Numbered from the stretch's first letter, positions 15,606-23,084 are shown. The stretch is DNA of 46,202 bases from an uncultured Dorea sp. (GCA_900543415.1 UQRE01000017.1:1-46202); one strand, 5' to 3'. Numbers and translations: made by a program. Notes: generated by a model not told the origin, from the letters alone.

Positions 15606-15966
15606 ATTTTTTGAGTCGTCCATTATCTATCCCATGTTTCAGTTTTCCATTTGTTATTGTGTGAAGAGTAGCAACATACAGATAGTTTTCTTTCATATCT
15701 AGTTTGATTCCGATTTGTACATTTTCACTAAATATCTTAACGAGTTCAAAGCTGTCTCCCGACTCATTTGGATTTACACCTATGTAATCTGGAAAAGCGA
15801 TGATGGATGAGATAAATCGAAGATACGGCAGACATTCCGGATGCCGTTTCTCAATATGCTTTTCCAATCCAAAAGATTGATATATTAAATCCTGTTCAAA
15901 TTGTATAGGAAGATACTTATTAAACTCTTTATTGTAAGATGCAACAGGGAAAATTTTATTGTTCAA
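15595..15966 (-). CDS. PBECR3-type (BECR-fold nuclease-like) phage protein
   Basis: 123 residues, no signal or membrane segment. The segment around HIEKRHPEC, then FPDYIGVNPNES, IGIKLDMKENYLYVATLH and GRLKKF matches what I recall of PBECR3, a family in the phage Barnase-EndoU-ColicinE5/D-RelE nuclease group. The His/Lys/Arg of the first motif and the Arg/Lys of the last are the likely active-site residues. TTG 15966 is the start, with AGAGGTGAG about 9 bases upstream. It is the last protein gene of the lysogeny arm, 61 bases after the PD-ExK gene. RNA or DNA cleavage as defence or toxin activity is inferred from family only. Confidence 0.7.
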   Translation of the reverse strand: MNNKIFPVASYNKEFNKYLPIQFEQDLIYQSFGLEKHIEKRHPECLPYLRFISSIIAFPDYIGVNPNESGDSFELVKIFSENVQIGIKLDMKENYLYVATLHTITNGKLKHGIDNGRLKKFDK

Positions 15967-16027
15967 GACTTATCTCACCTCTTTTCTTTAGTTGTTCCCC
16001 CGCCCGCTGTAGAACAGGGGAGGATAG

Positions 16028-17080
16028 TTATAAATATCGTTTTACGACATCGGTTAATTGCTTTTTGTATTTGTACAAATCATTCAAAGATTCTATATAA
16101 ATACGTTCAAATTTTTTGTCTTTATCGGGTATGAGAATTTGTTTATTCTTTGTATCAAGATTAATCCTGCAAATTGGTTTTCTATTGTTATCCTTGTATA
16201 AAATTCCAAAATAGCTTTCTGTATCTCTATGAACAATATCCTCAACGGGTATAACCTCAGCCAATAGACCACGAATAATATAAAAGGCTTCGATTTCCTC
16301 ATCTGTAGTAATGATTTTTGATTCTGACTGAGAAGGTTCTTCCTTTATATCCGGTTCATCTTCTGCTTCTTCTGGAGTGAGCGCAGATGTGATTTTTTGA
16401 TTAACAATTTCATTTATAAATGATGTAAAAGCTTTTTTTACTAAAGGTTGATATTTTTCAACTACTTTCTGTGTTCGCTGTCCCTCATAAACGTAATACA
16501 GAATGTACTTGACAAAATCTTCGGAAGGGTTATCTAATTGCTTCGAAAGATAGTCCTTAATTAATCCAGAATACTTTAGTTCGGATGCAGTACTAAATAC
16601 TTTATCCGAATCAAAATTTTCTTTGCAGAATTTTTTGATTTCATTAATTTGTGTATCTTTCAATGAAAGAAGATTTACCTCTAAAAATGGTGATAAATCC
16701 ATTTTATTAGCTTCTTCTAAATCAGTAAAAAATTTATATACAATACCATTGGTTAAAATTCCAAAGCGTGCTTTTGAAGTACCAAAATAACGGAATAATT
16801 GTGAACTATGTTTTCCTAAAGAATCAGTGCGGCTTTTGCATTCAATTAAAATCAAAGGCTCTCCTTGATCTAGAATAGCGTAGTCAACTTTTTCTCCTTT
16901 TTTAATACCGACATCGGCGGTATATTCTGGACAGAATTCCATTGGATTAAAAACATCGTAACCCAGCAGGTTGAAGAATGGCATGACTAAGGATGTTTTT
17001 GTAGCTTCTTCGGTTTGTATTCCGTCCTTCATTTTTTCAATTCTTTGCGAAAATTCTTTTAGCTTGTTAGAAAATTCCAT
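16028..17080 (-). CDS. HsdR_N-like PD-ExK nuclease, standalone
   Basis: 350 residues. The N-terminal half resembles the type I restriction HsdR N-terminal nuclease domain without a helicase: EEATKTSLVMPFFNLLGYDVF, then Asp66 (KVDYAIL) and Glu80-x-Lys82 (IECKS), the PD-(D/E)xK catalytic set. An acidic linker (about 235-260) joins a C-terminal basic domain of unknown role. The start ATG 17080 has GAGGAAG. It lies in the lysogeny arm 31 bases after the ImmA-like gene, so it is expected to be made in the lysogen. Stand-alone copies are common in Firmicutes prophages; a role in excluding other phages is plausible but unproven. Confidence 0.8.
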   Translation of the reverse strand: MEFSNKLKEFSQRIEKMKDGIQTEEATKTSLVMPFFNLLGYDVFNPMEFCPEYTADVGIKKGEKVDYAILDQGEPLILIECKSRTDSLGKHSSQLFRYFGTSKARFGILTNGIVYKFFTDLEEANKMDLSPFLEVNLLSLKDTQINEIKKFCKENFDSDKVFSTASELKYSGLIKDYLSKQLDNPSEDFVKYILYYVYEGQRTQKVVEKYQPLVKKAFTSFINEIVNQKITSALTPEEAEDEPDIKEEPSQSESKIITTDEEIEAFYIIRGLLAEVIPVEDIVHRDTESYFGILYKDNNRKPICRINLDTKNKQILIPDKDKKFERIYIESLNDLYKYKKQLTDVVKRYL

Positions 17081-17111
17081 AGTTTCTTCCTCTCTTTCCT
17101 CTTTTGACGAC

Positions 17112-17582
17112 CTACATTGAGAAATCTATCCTACCAACATTTAAGTTGGGGATGAACATAATATAATAATTATCCAGCGTGGTTCCGATACCGTATTTGT
17201 TGCGGTAACACGCCAAGCATTCTTCCAGAAATTCTTCTGTAACATCTAAATATTCAGCAATTTCGAACCGGCTCTGACATCCATGTTCGAATGCTTCGAT
17301 AATACCGGACAGCCCAATCAGCTTATTGTAAGCCCACAAGCGTGCTTGACGTTCCTGTTTTCGGTTTCCGGTCAAATCCATGTCTAAGATGTTTCCGACA
17401 GAAGTGTGATGGTGACCGAGCTCCTCAGCTAGAGTGCAAGCCTTTTTCTTGGATGTCTCTATATCTTTTCTAATACCTATCTTATTCCCTTTTATCCGCC
17501 CATCGCTAGAGCGTAGCGGGAGTTCCTTCACTTTAAGCCCTGTATTGTTTGCTTCATCTAAAAGTGCTTCGTAATTGTTCAT
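17112..17582 (-). CDS. ImmA/IrrE-family metallopeptidase
   Basis: 156-residue zinc peptidase-like protein that, by analogy with ICEBs1 ImmA, would cleave the neighbouring repressor to trigger induction. The zinc motif reads LAEELGHHHT at about 51-60, with Glu where the first His of HExxH usually stands; I recall this variant as common in Firmicutes phage members. ATG 17582 is chosen because GGAGGTG precedes it by 8 bases; an upstream in-frame start lacks one. It lies directly after the repressor gene, the classic ImmR-ImmA arrangement. Confidence 0.87.
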   Translation of the reverse strand: MNNYEALLDEANNTGLKVKELPLRSSDGRIKGNKIGIRKDIETSKKKACTLAEELGHHHTSVGNILDMDLTGNRKQERQARLWAYNKLIGLSGIIEAFEHGCQSRFEIAEYLDVTEEFLEECLACYRNKYGIGTTLDNYYIMFIPNLNVGRIDFSM

Positions 17583-17635
17583 CGTATAACACCTCCGATG
17601 CAAGTTTAGCATATTAGATGGTCAATAATTAGGAC

Positions 17636-18265
17636 TTACCACTCACCGTCCATTAAGTCGTCATCGTGCTTACGCATTTCATCTGTGACTTTGATGTCGG
17701 TGCGTTCGTGAGCAGCGGAAAGGTTTAGTAGGGTATTGGATAATTCTTTGCGCATTTCTGAAATCTGGAACAACAATGGGTCGTTAGGCTCTTCTTTTTT
17801 ATATTTTGGAATATGCGTCAATTCTTCGATACGATTAACAGCTTCCTTTTTCCCGTCTTCATTTAACATGAAAAAATAAGCAATCATGGAAGTTATAATT
17901 GCCTTTTGCTTTTTTGTTTCGCGCTTTACTCCATCATTCAGATTATTTGCGTTTATAATATAATCCACATAATTTTTTATATTGTTTAAGTTTTCCTTTT
18001 TAGTAAAATCTGTGTCAATCTTTTTCATTGGAACATCGAACCCCATAAGCCACGCTTCATTTACATTAAGTGCAGCGCCTAAAACAATAAGCTTGTCCTG
18101 AGCAGGTTCATTCTTTCCAGCCACATATTGACTTATATCTGATTTATTCATTTTAACACCATATTTCTCGCAATATGGCTTAGTTAAATTAAGAATATCT
18201 ACTTGACGCAAATTACGCGCTTCCATTAATTCTTTCAATCGTTTAGATGTATTGGATACCTTCAT
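17636..18265 (-). CDS. CI/ImmR-like phage repressor (HTH_3)
   Basis: 209-residue DNA-binding repressor. An HTH_3 domain occupies about 5-65 (RLKELMEARNLRQVDI, then KSDISQYVAGKNEPAQDKL). The C-terminal part is helical and charged with no S24 peptidase motif, so RecA-stimulated self-cleavage is not expected and inactivation by the adjacent ImmA-like peptidase is the natural inference. ATG 18265 is preferred over an upstream GTG because GGGAGGTG is correctly spaced for it. It is divergent from the Cro-like gene across a 162-base switch region with repeated operator-like palindromes. Confidence 0.9.
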   Translation of the reverse strand: MKVSNTSKRLKELMEARNLRQVDILNLTKPYCEKYGVKMNKSDISQYVAGKNEPAQDKLIVLGAALNVNEAWLMGFDVPMKKIDTDFTKKENLNNIKNYVDYIINANNLNDGVKRETKKQKAIITSMIAYFFMLNEDGKKEAVNRIEELTHIPKYKKEEPNDPLLFQISEMRKELSNTLLNLSAAHERTDIKVTDEMRKHDDDLMDGEW

Positions 18266-18289
18266 AATGAACACCTCCCTACCATTGTA

Positions 18290-18318
18290 ATAATAGCATG
18301 TATTGAATAAAAGTTCAA
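18290..18318 (-). promoter_or_regulatory. Lysogeny promoter for the repressor operon
   Basis: On the minus strand TTGAAC (18318-18313) and TATTAT (18295-18290) are 17 bases apart. The -35 overlaps the palindrome TTGAA-N6-TTCAA at 18304-18318, so repressor autoregulation is likely. Confidence 0.65.
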
Positions 18319-18335
18319 GAGAAAAAACAAAAAAG

Positions 18336-18409
18336 TTAAATCATTTGAATATTTGTATTGACTTATAGATTTGGAGATGATATCCTAAAAGAGGTTCAAA
18401 TAATTGAAC
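18336..18409 (+). promoter_or_regulatory. Early lytic promoter with flanking operators
   Basis: TTGACT (18358-18363) and TATCCT (18381-18386), 17 bases apart, drive the Cro-like gene. Operator-like sites lie on both sides: a degenerate GTTAAA-N4-TTTGAAT at 18335-18350 and a clean GTTCAA-N4-TTGAAC at 18394-18409 covering the expected start point. Confidence 0.65.
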
Positions 18410-18427
18410 TTGGAAGGAGGGATATGA

Positions 18428-18652
18428 ATGTCTTTCAATTACAACAAACTAAAAGGACGAATAATTGAAGTGTTTGGAAGTCAGGCAGAATTCGCAAAAG
18501 CTATGAAATGGTCTGAGAGAACACTGTCGTTGAAGTTAAATGGAAAGATTGCATGGAAACAAACAGATATTGTTTCGGCTGTAAAATTATTAAACTTAAC
18601 AGACAGTGACATAAAAGAGTATTTTTTTACACTTGAAGTTCAAAAATTTTAA
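18428..18652 (+). CDS. Cro-like DNA-binding protein (DUF739 type)
   Basis: 74-residue helix-turn-helix protein: residues about 5-65 read YNKLKGRIIEVFGSQAEFAKAMK then WSERTLSLKLNGK, typical of DUF739 Cro-like proteins. First gene of the lytic arm, ATG 18428 behind GGAAGGAGG, just downstream of the operator-flanked promoter. It should oppose the repressor at the shared sites. Its C-terminus lacks a second domain, as expected. Confidence 0.85.
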   Translation: MSFNYNKLKGRIIEVFGSQAEFAKAMKWSERTLSLKLNGKIAWKQTDIVSAVKLLNLTDSDIKEYFFTLEVQKF

Positions 18653-18666
18653 CTAAGGAGGGAAAC

Positions 18667-19407
18667 ATGAAAGAACTACAAATTTTCAAAAATGATGAGT
18701 TTGGAGAAATCCGAACAGTACAACTGAATAATGAAACCTACTTTGTAGGAAAAGATGTGGCAGAGGCATTAGGATACGAAAGAGCGACGAAGGCTATTCA
18801 AGACCATGTTGATTCTGACGATAAAGATGAAGTCCCGATTCAGGATTCCATCGGAAGAATGCAGAAAACTCCTGTGATTACAGAATCCGGCTTATACGCG
18901 CTTATCTTTGGTAGCAAATTAGAATCAGCAAAGAGATTTAAGCACTGGGTGACAAGTGAGGTGCTTCCAACAATCAGAAAAACGGGGCAGTATCAAATGG
19001 AGAACCTTTCTACTGAGATGAGAGCGATTCTGATGCATGATGAAAAGATTGTGAAAATCGAGAGCAGAATGGATAAGTTAGAATTTGATATTCCCTTATA
19101 CGGAAGTGAGGCGGATGAACTTTCAAGCCATGTAAAGCGGAAGGGTGTAGCGGTTCTTGGAGGAAAGAAGTCGGAGGCATACAAAGACAATAATATCCGT
19201 TCCAAAGTATACCGAGATATTTACGACCAAATCAAAAGAGAGTTCGGTATTTATTCGGATGATGGAAAGCCGAAATCATACAAAGCATTGAAGCGTAAGT
19301 ATCTCTATGAAGCTCACGAATGTATTGACATGTACGAAGTACCTACATATTTGAAAGAAATGATTGATAGTGCAAATGCACAGATTTTATTAAATGGAAT
19401 TGTATAG
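18667..19407 (+). CDS. Phage antirepressor, BRO-N plus ORF6C
   Basis: 246 residues. The N-terminal BRO domain (about 1-110) contains VGKDVAEALGYERATKAIQDHV and VITESGLYALIFGSKLESAKRFKHWVTSEVLPTIRKTG in pieces; the C-terminal part (about 120-240) fits ORF6C (SEADELSSHVKRKGVAVL, KVYRDIYDQIKREFG, YKALKRKYL). Such proteins bind DNA or repressors and promote lytic growth. AAGGAGGG precedes ATG 18667. It lies 14 bases after the Cro-like gene. Confidence 0.92.
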   Translation: MKELQIFKNDEFGEIRTVQLNNETYFVGKDVAEALGYERATKAIQDHVDSDDKDEVPIQDSIGRMQKTPVITESGLYALIFGSKLESAKRFKHWVTSEVLPTIRKTGQYQMENLSTEMRAILMHDEKIVKIESRMDKLEFDIPLYGSEADELSSHVKRKGVAVLGGKKSEAYKDNNIRSKVYRDIYDQIKREFGIYSDDGKPKSYKALKRKYLYEAHECIDMYEVPTYLKEMIDSANAQILLNGIV

Positions 19408-19442
19408 CCTATCAGACAGAACTAGAAGAGGAGGCGGTGTAG

Positions 19443-19568
19443 ATGAAAAGAGAGGATGATTGGATCAAGGAAACAGATAAAAAAATAATCCACTACATGT
19501 GGACTATTTTTCTCAGCATGATGATTTCCATTATAACAACTTTGTCAGTAGTAGCGTTACTAGGGTAG
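19443..19568 (+). CDS. Small single-pass membrane protein
   Basis: 41 residues: a charged N-terminus (MKREDDWIKETDKKI) followed by one hydrophobic helix (about 20-40, MWTIFLSMMISIITTLSV...). GAGGAGGCGG lies about 8 bases before ATG 19443. It is unknown in function. Its last 38 bases overlap the 3' end of a gene on the other strand, so membrane helices are encoded on both strands of the same DNA. Confidence 0.6.
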   Translation: MKREDDWIKETDKKIIHYMWTIFLSMMISIITTLSVVALLG

Positions 19569-19860
19569 TAAAAAAAGAAACAAGAATAGGTGTAAGTATG
19601 CTCCGAAACAGAAAAGATTTGATAGAAACCCACGTAAAGTACTTTCTGTGCAAGCATTTATGTGAAAGTTTAATTCCTATCACTCTTTCATTTCGGACAA
19701 TTTCATCCAAATAACCGTTATCTGTAAGATATTTGATGGCAGCTGATACGAGAGGATAGGGAGCAATGTCCGAAAAAGGTTCTTTATCAACGTAAAACAT
19801 ACAAGTGTAATTTGGTGAAGATTCCAGGGCTTTAATAATTTTTTTTGATAGCTGATCCAT
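19531..19860 (-). CDS. Winged-helix-like protein with C-terminal membrane anchor, antisense in the early region
   Basis: 109 residues. The N-terminal part (MDQLSKKIIKALESS, LVSAAIKYLTDNGYLDE) looks like a small winged-helix domain; the C-terminus (about 87-109, FRSILTPILVSFFTTLVTLLL) is one hydrophobic helix. It is read against the lytic operon, from ATG 19860 with AAAAGGAG upstream and its own good promoter at 19904-19932, so it can be expressed in the lysogen. This looks like a moron gene; the function is unknown (membrane-tethered sensor or exclusion protein are guesses). Confidence 0.7.
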   Translation of the reverse strand: MDQLSKKIIKALESSPNYTCMFYVDKEPFSDIAPYPLVSAAIKYLTDNGYLDEIVRNERVIGIKLSHKCLHRKYFTWVSIKSFLFRSILTPILVSFFTTLVTLLLTKLL

Positions 19861-19903
19861 ATTTTTCTCCTTTTAGTTATTTCGATTTTCGCTCGGTAAT
19901 TAA

Positions 19904-19932
19904 AGTATAGGAGACAGTAAAAAAATATGCAA
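19904..19932 (-). promoter_or_regulatory. Promoter for the antisense membrane-anchor gene
   Basis: On the minus strand TTGCAT (19932-19927) and TATACT (19909-19904) are exactly 17 bases apart, 40-odd bases before the gene start. Confidence 0.7.
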
Positions 19933-19953
19933 GTAAAAGAGGAGGTGTGGTAG

Positions 19954-20325
19954 ATGGGGGTAAAAAAATTAGAAACGCTAAAAATTAGTATGGAAAAAGG
20001 CAAAGCAAAAGTAGAAGTAAATGGTGAAGATATTTCATCATACGGAAGTTATCTGAACCTTACGTTTGAAAATGGAGAATGGTCGCTGATGACGACAAGA
20101 GATAGTTTTTATTGTTCAGGCAATCGTAAGCCCTTAATCATAGGGATAACAAACGATAAGACACGGTATTGCCCGAAGTGTTTTTCAGAATTGCCGGAAG
20201 ATGCAAATTATTGTCCAAAATGTGGGAAATGTATGAGAGAACAGTTTAAGTATGAACAAGGTTATATTGGCGAAAAGTCGAAAACTGTAACTGTTGGTTT
20301 TCAAGATAAGGCAATTAAATTATAG
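19954..20325 (+). CDS. Phage zinc-ribbon protein, unknown function
   Basis: 123 residues. A beta-rich N-terminal part (KISMEKGKAKVEVNGEDIS, LNLTFENGEWSL) is followed by a zinc ribbon with CPKC at about 73-76 and CPKCGK at about 87-92. GAGGAGGTG precedes ATG 19954. It is an early lytic gene directly after the antisense gene. Nucleic-acid binding is plausible; the family was not recognised. Confidence 0.7.
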   Translation: MGVKKLETLKISMEKGKAKVEVNGEDISSYGSYLNLTFENGEWSLMTTRDSFYCSGNRKPLIIGITNDKTRYCPKCFSELPEDANYCPKCGKCMREQFKYEQGYIGEKSKTVTVGFQDKAIKL

Positions 20326-20372
20326 GCAACACGTACAACCCGTAATACATAGAGTTTAGAGAGGTGGTGTAA

Positions 20373-20471
20373 GTGAAACTAGACATGGTGAAAATTATGC
20401 AAATTATGATCAGCCTGCTGGAAGAGCAAGAAGAGGCAGTGATCGAATACGAATTAGAGGAAACCGCTTAG
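20373..20471 (+). CDS. Very small acidic phage protein
   Basis: 32 codons from GTG 20373 with GAGGTGGTG upstream: a hydrophobic helix-like start (MVKIMQIMISLL) and an acidic tail rich in Glu. It is part of a chain of tiny early ORFs, each with a good ribosome site. Function unknown. Confidence 0.45.
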   Translation: MKLDMVKIMQIMISLLEEQEEAVIEYELEETA

Positions 20472-20494
20472 GCGGTAGAGGGGAGGGACAAGCA

Positions 20495-20638
20495 GTGAAA
20501 AGTAACAGCATTAAGGCAAGACGAAAACAAAAAGACACCCTAACCGGATTTTTTATTGGATTCGGTACTGGGATGGTAGCAGCAGGGTCATTCCTGATTG
20601 TAGTGCTGGTTTACTGCCGGATGGCAGGACCATTATAA
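20495..20638 (+). CDS. Small single-pass membrane protein
   Basis: 47 residues from GTG 20495 behind GGGAGGG. A basic N-terminus (KARRKQKD) is followed by one long hydrophobic helix (about 16-41) and a short tail. Topology is probably N-in by the positive-inside rule. Function unknown; it belongs to the early small-gene cluster. Confidence 0.55.
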   Translation: MKSNSIKARRKQKDTLTGFFIGFGTGMVAAGSFLIVVLVYCRMAGPL

Positions 20639-20651
20639 GGAGGTGAGTAAG

Positions 20652-20885
20652 ATGGATAGAGCGAAGTGGATAAAAGCTGGTCTGGAGATTGCAGAGCACT
20701 TGAAAGCGATCCGAAGGATTGTCAGACAGAGCGGCATTAATAAATTGAGCATGACTTCTTTTACGGATGATATCACATGGGGAACATATATTGATGATGA
20801 TAAAAAGCATTGGACCGTAGAAGTGGACGAGAAAGGTGTCGTGAGTTTAGAAGAGAGTGGTTTTAAATTTTACGCAAAAATGTAG
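20652..20885 (+). CDS. Hypothetical phage protein
   Basis: 77 residues, soluble, mixed alpha/beta (DRAKWIKAGLEIAEHLKAIRR, then TYIDDDKKHWTVEVDEKG). ATG 20652 is preferred over upstream GTG 20643 because AGGAGGTG is then 6-8 bases away. Early-region gene of unknown role; the stop codon is the first part of a strong hairpin. Confidence 0.65.
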   Translation: MDRAKWIKAGLEIAEHLKAIRRIVRQSGINKLSMTSFTDDITWGTYIDDDKKHWTVEVDEKGVVSLEESGFKFYAKM

Positions 20886-20916
20886 CGCCCTTAAATGAGC
20901 CGGCAAGCTCGGGCGC
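20885..20916 (+). repeat. Nested hairpin at the gene boundary
   Basis: GCGCCC (20885-20890) pairs with GGGCGC (20911-20916), and GAGC (20897-20900) pairs with GCTC (20907-20910). No T run follows, so it is more likely an RNA-stability or processing element than a terminator. Confidence 0.55.
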
Positions 20917-20965
20917 CTAGAAAAATATTCAATTAAATTATATCGAAGTAAAGGAGTTTAGTCAA

Positions 20966-21262
20966 ATGATTAAAGTAGGTAATGGAGAAATTTGTATAAA
21001 CGGAACAGGTTTGGAAGTATTAACAGATTTATCTGTTCTTTGCGATCATCTTAAGAAAAACATGATGAAAGATGGTGACGCAAGTGAAAAAGAGGTCGAT
21101 AAAGCAATTATAAATGCGGTTAAGATTGGACTGAAAGGCTTGCCGAAGAAAGAAGCTCATCCAGACGATATGAAGAACATTGACTGGAATGCGGATCACG
21201 TAAAGAAAGCAGTGGACAGGCTGTTTGATGTGTTGTTTGGTGGAGTCATTAAGGAGGAGTAG
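20966..21262 (+). CDS. Hypothetical phage early protein
   Basis: 98 residues, soluble, largely helical with many Lys/Asp/Glu (LSVLCDHLKKNMMKDGDAS, KKAVDRLFDVLFGG). AAGGAG precedes ATG 20966. The following zinc-protein gene starts 2 bases after its stop. No family recognised. Confidence 0.65.
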   Translation: MIKVGNGEICINGTGLEVLTDLSVLCDHLKKNMMKDGDASEKEVDKAIINAVKIGLKGLPKKEAHPDDMKNIDWNADHVKKAVDRLFDVLFGGVIKEE

Positions 21263-21264
21263 GT

Positions 21265-21435
21265 ATGGCTTATTACAATACTTGTCCACATTGTGGATGT
21301 AATTTAGATCCAGGTGAGCGATGCGACTGTTTGAAAGAGCAGAATCGCAAGGAACGGAGTTGTTCTGAAAGATTGAGGAAACAAATCACAGAAGAGTGTA
21401 CAGGTCAAATGGTTTTTCGGGAGGCAATTGCATGA
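21265..21435 (+). CDS. Small zinc-binding phage protein
   Basis: 56 residues. The N-terminus has CPHCGC and a second pair CDC (Cys7, Cys10, Cys12, Cys20, Cys22), followed by a basic helix. AAGGAGG precedes ATG 21265, and the stop overlaps the next start (ATGA at 21432), so translation is coupled. Probably nucleic-acid or protein binding; not recognised further. Confidence 0.6.
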   Translation: MAYYNTCPHCGCNLDPGERCDCLKEQNRKERSCSERLRKQITEECTGQMVFREAIA

Positions 21436-21602
21436 TACCAGGATATGATGATTGGAAAACAACACCTCCAGATGATCAAGTTCCAGGAATCTTATGTGAT
21501 TGTTGTGGGTGTGCATTATATGAAGGTGATTATTTTTATGATATTAACGGTGAAAGAATCTGCGAGGATTGTTTGATAGATGGTTATAGGAGGATGTTGT
21601 AA
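21432..21602 (+). CDS. Small zinc-ribbon phage protein
   Basis: 56 residues with CDCCG at about 23-27 and CEDC at about 45-48, the two halves of a zinc ribbon. ATG 21432 overlaps the previous stop, and its own stop overlaps the next ATG at 21602, so it sits inside a translationally coupled chain leading to the recombinase. Role unknown. Confidence 0.65.
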   Translation: MIPGYDDWKTTPPDDQVPGILCDCCGCALYEGDYFYDINGERICEDCLIDGYRRML

Positions 21603-22225
21603 TGGCTTTAAAATCATATGATGAAATGCGAAAAATTGATGTGAAGCCCTTTTGTGAAAAGAGAGATGGACTTGATTATTTGAATTGGGCGATGTGTATA
21701 GATCTTTTGCACAAGAATGGAGCAAAAAAAGCATACTGGGAGCCAATCGAAAATGAGAAAACAGGAAATAGTTTAAGAATGTCGGATGTTGCATTTGTAG
21801 ATAAAAATGGCGTTCAGAATAGGTGTTATGAGACACGAATCCGTGTCGTGATCGATGATAATGTTTATGAGATGCAGACGCCAGTTATGAATGGAGCGAA
21901 CCCTGTAAAAGATAACTCCATGAGTCAGCAAAGAGTTTGGAATAGTATGTGTCGAGCGTTTGTAAAATGTGTAGCTATACACACAGGTTTGGGTTTTGAT
22001 TTGTGGTTAAAAGAAGAATACAACAAGATGGAAAGTCAGATTCCATATACCGGAGAAAAGACAGCTTCAGAAGCTAAGATTAAGACAATTCAGAGTTTAT
22101 GTGTAAGTCATGGTATTGATGGAGATGCTTGGGTTGTCGGTAATGGAAGAACCTGGGATACACTTACGGAGACAGAGGCTGCACACATGTTGAAGGCATT
22201 AAAAGATCGGTATGGTGATGATTAG
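21602..22225 (+). CDS. Sak-type single-strand annealing protein (DUF1071)
   Basis: 207 residues matching the Sak/DUF1071 phage recombinases related to the Rad52 group: LDYLNWAMCIDLLHKNGA, VDKNGVQNRCYETRIRVVI, then MQTPVMNGANP and QRVWNSMCRAFVKCVAIHTGLGFDLW in pieces. It anneals complementary single strands during phage replication and recombination. ATG 21602 overlaps the preceding stop; its stop overlaps the next gene start at 22225. The C-terminal 50 residues look like a separate small helical region. Confidence 0.88.
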   Translation: MALKSYDEMRKIDVKPFCEKRDGLDYLNWAMCIDLLHKNGAKKAYWEPIENEKTGNSLRMSDVAFVDKNGVQNRCYETRIRVVIDDNVYEMQTPVMNGANPVKDNSMSQQRVWNSMCRAFVKCVAIHTGLGFDLWLKEEYNKMESQIPYTGEKTASEAKIKTIQSLCVSHGIDGDAWVVGNGRTWDTLTETEAAHMLKALKDRYGDD

Positions 22226-22797
22226 TGAAATTCACTGGAAAGTTAAAGGAACCAATTATTGATTACATAACAGGTCGTTTGACGTTGCTATTTGAGCCTT
22301 GTGAGGATTTCCGAGAGGCTTATGAGGAATTCAAGGATTGCGAGAAATTAAGCTTGGAAATCAAAAAATACAGGCGAAAGAGGAGTTTAGATGCAAACGC
22401 TTATTACTGGGTGCTTTGCACGAAGCTTGCAAAGGTTATGGAAGTATCGAACCAAGAGGTACACAACCAGATGCTCCGGCAGTACGGACAACCAGAAATC
22501 TTTGAGGGAAGGGCTGCATATATCACCATACCAGATACAGAGCCGGCAGAAAAGAAAGTGAATAATGCGATGGATTATCACCTTCAGCCTACGTCGCAGG
22601 TTCGAGAGGGCTTGGATGGGATTATGTATCGGACCTATAAGCTGTTAAGAGGTTCTCATACATATAACAGCGAAGAGATGGCGAGGCTGATCACTGGACT
22701 TATAAGCGAGTGCAAAGATGCCGGTATCTCAGATGCTGAAATCGCAACGCCGGACGAGAAGCGGTTATTAAAGGAAAGATATGGTGTAGAGATATGA
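22225..22797 (+). CDS. NinB-like phage recombination protein
   Basis: 190 residues. The core KKYRRKRSLDANAYYWVLCTKLA followed by EVHNQMLRQYGQPE and LRGSHTYNSEEMARLI (pieces) is typical of NinB-like proteins that sit beside phage annealing proteins. It would help single-strand DNA binding or strand exchange. GTG 22225 overlaps the Sak gene end. The family assignment rests on recalled pattern and position; the exact family name is less sure. Confidence 0.65.
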   Translation: MKFTGKLKEPIIDYITGRLTLLFEPCEDFREAYEEFKDCEKLSLEIKKYRRKRSLDANAYYWVLCTKLAKVMEVSNQEVHNQMLRQYGQPEIFEGRAAYITIPDTEPAEKKVNNAMDYHLQPTSQVREGLDGIMYRTYKLLRGSHTYNSEEMARLITGLISECKDAGISDAEIATPDEKRLLKERYGVEI

Positions 22798-23084
22798 AAA
22801 GATTATGGAGTATCTTTACGGACGATATGGACTGCTGCATGTACACAGGGAGATATGGAGTTGAAAGACATCACGTTTTTAGCCATACACCAAGAGAGCG
22901 GAAGCTGTGTGAGAAGTACGGTTTTATAGCTCCATTGTTTCCAACTCTTCATCCGAACGGGGTGCATGCGAGGAAAGAAGCCAGTAAGGTTGATAAGGAT
23001 TTAAGGCGAAAATGCAAAGAATATTATATAGCACACTACGGAACAGAAGAGCAGTTCCGGAAAGAATTTTATTATGTTAGTTAG
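22794..23084 (+). CDS. HNH-like phage recombination nuclease
   Basis: 96 residues. Motifs ERHHVFSHT, then LHPNGVHA and a Lys/Arg-rich C-terminal helix resemble compact HNH-fold nucleases found after NinB-like genes. The paired His residues and the later His-Pro-Asn are candidate metal ligands. ATG 22794 overlaps the previous stop (ATGA). It is probably part of one recombination unit with Sak and the NinB-like protein. Confidence 0.65.
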   Translation: MKRLWSIFTDDMDCCMYTGRYGVERHHVFSHTPRERKLCEKYGFIAPLFPTLHPNGVHARKEASKVDKDLRRKCKEYYIAHYGTEEQFRKEFYYVS

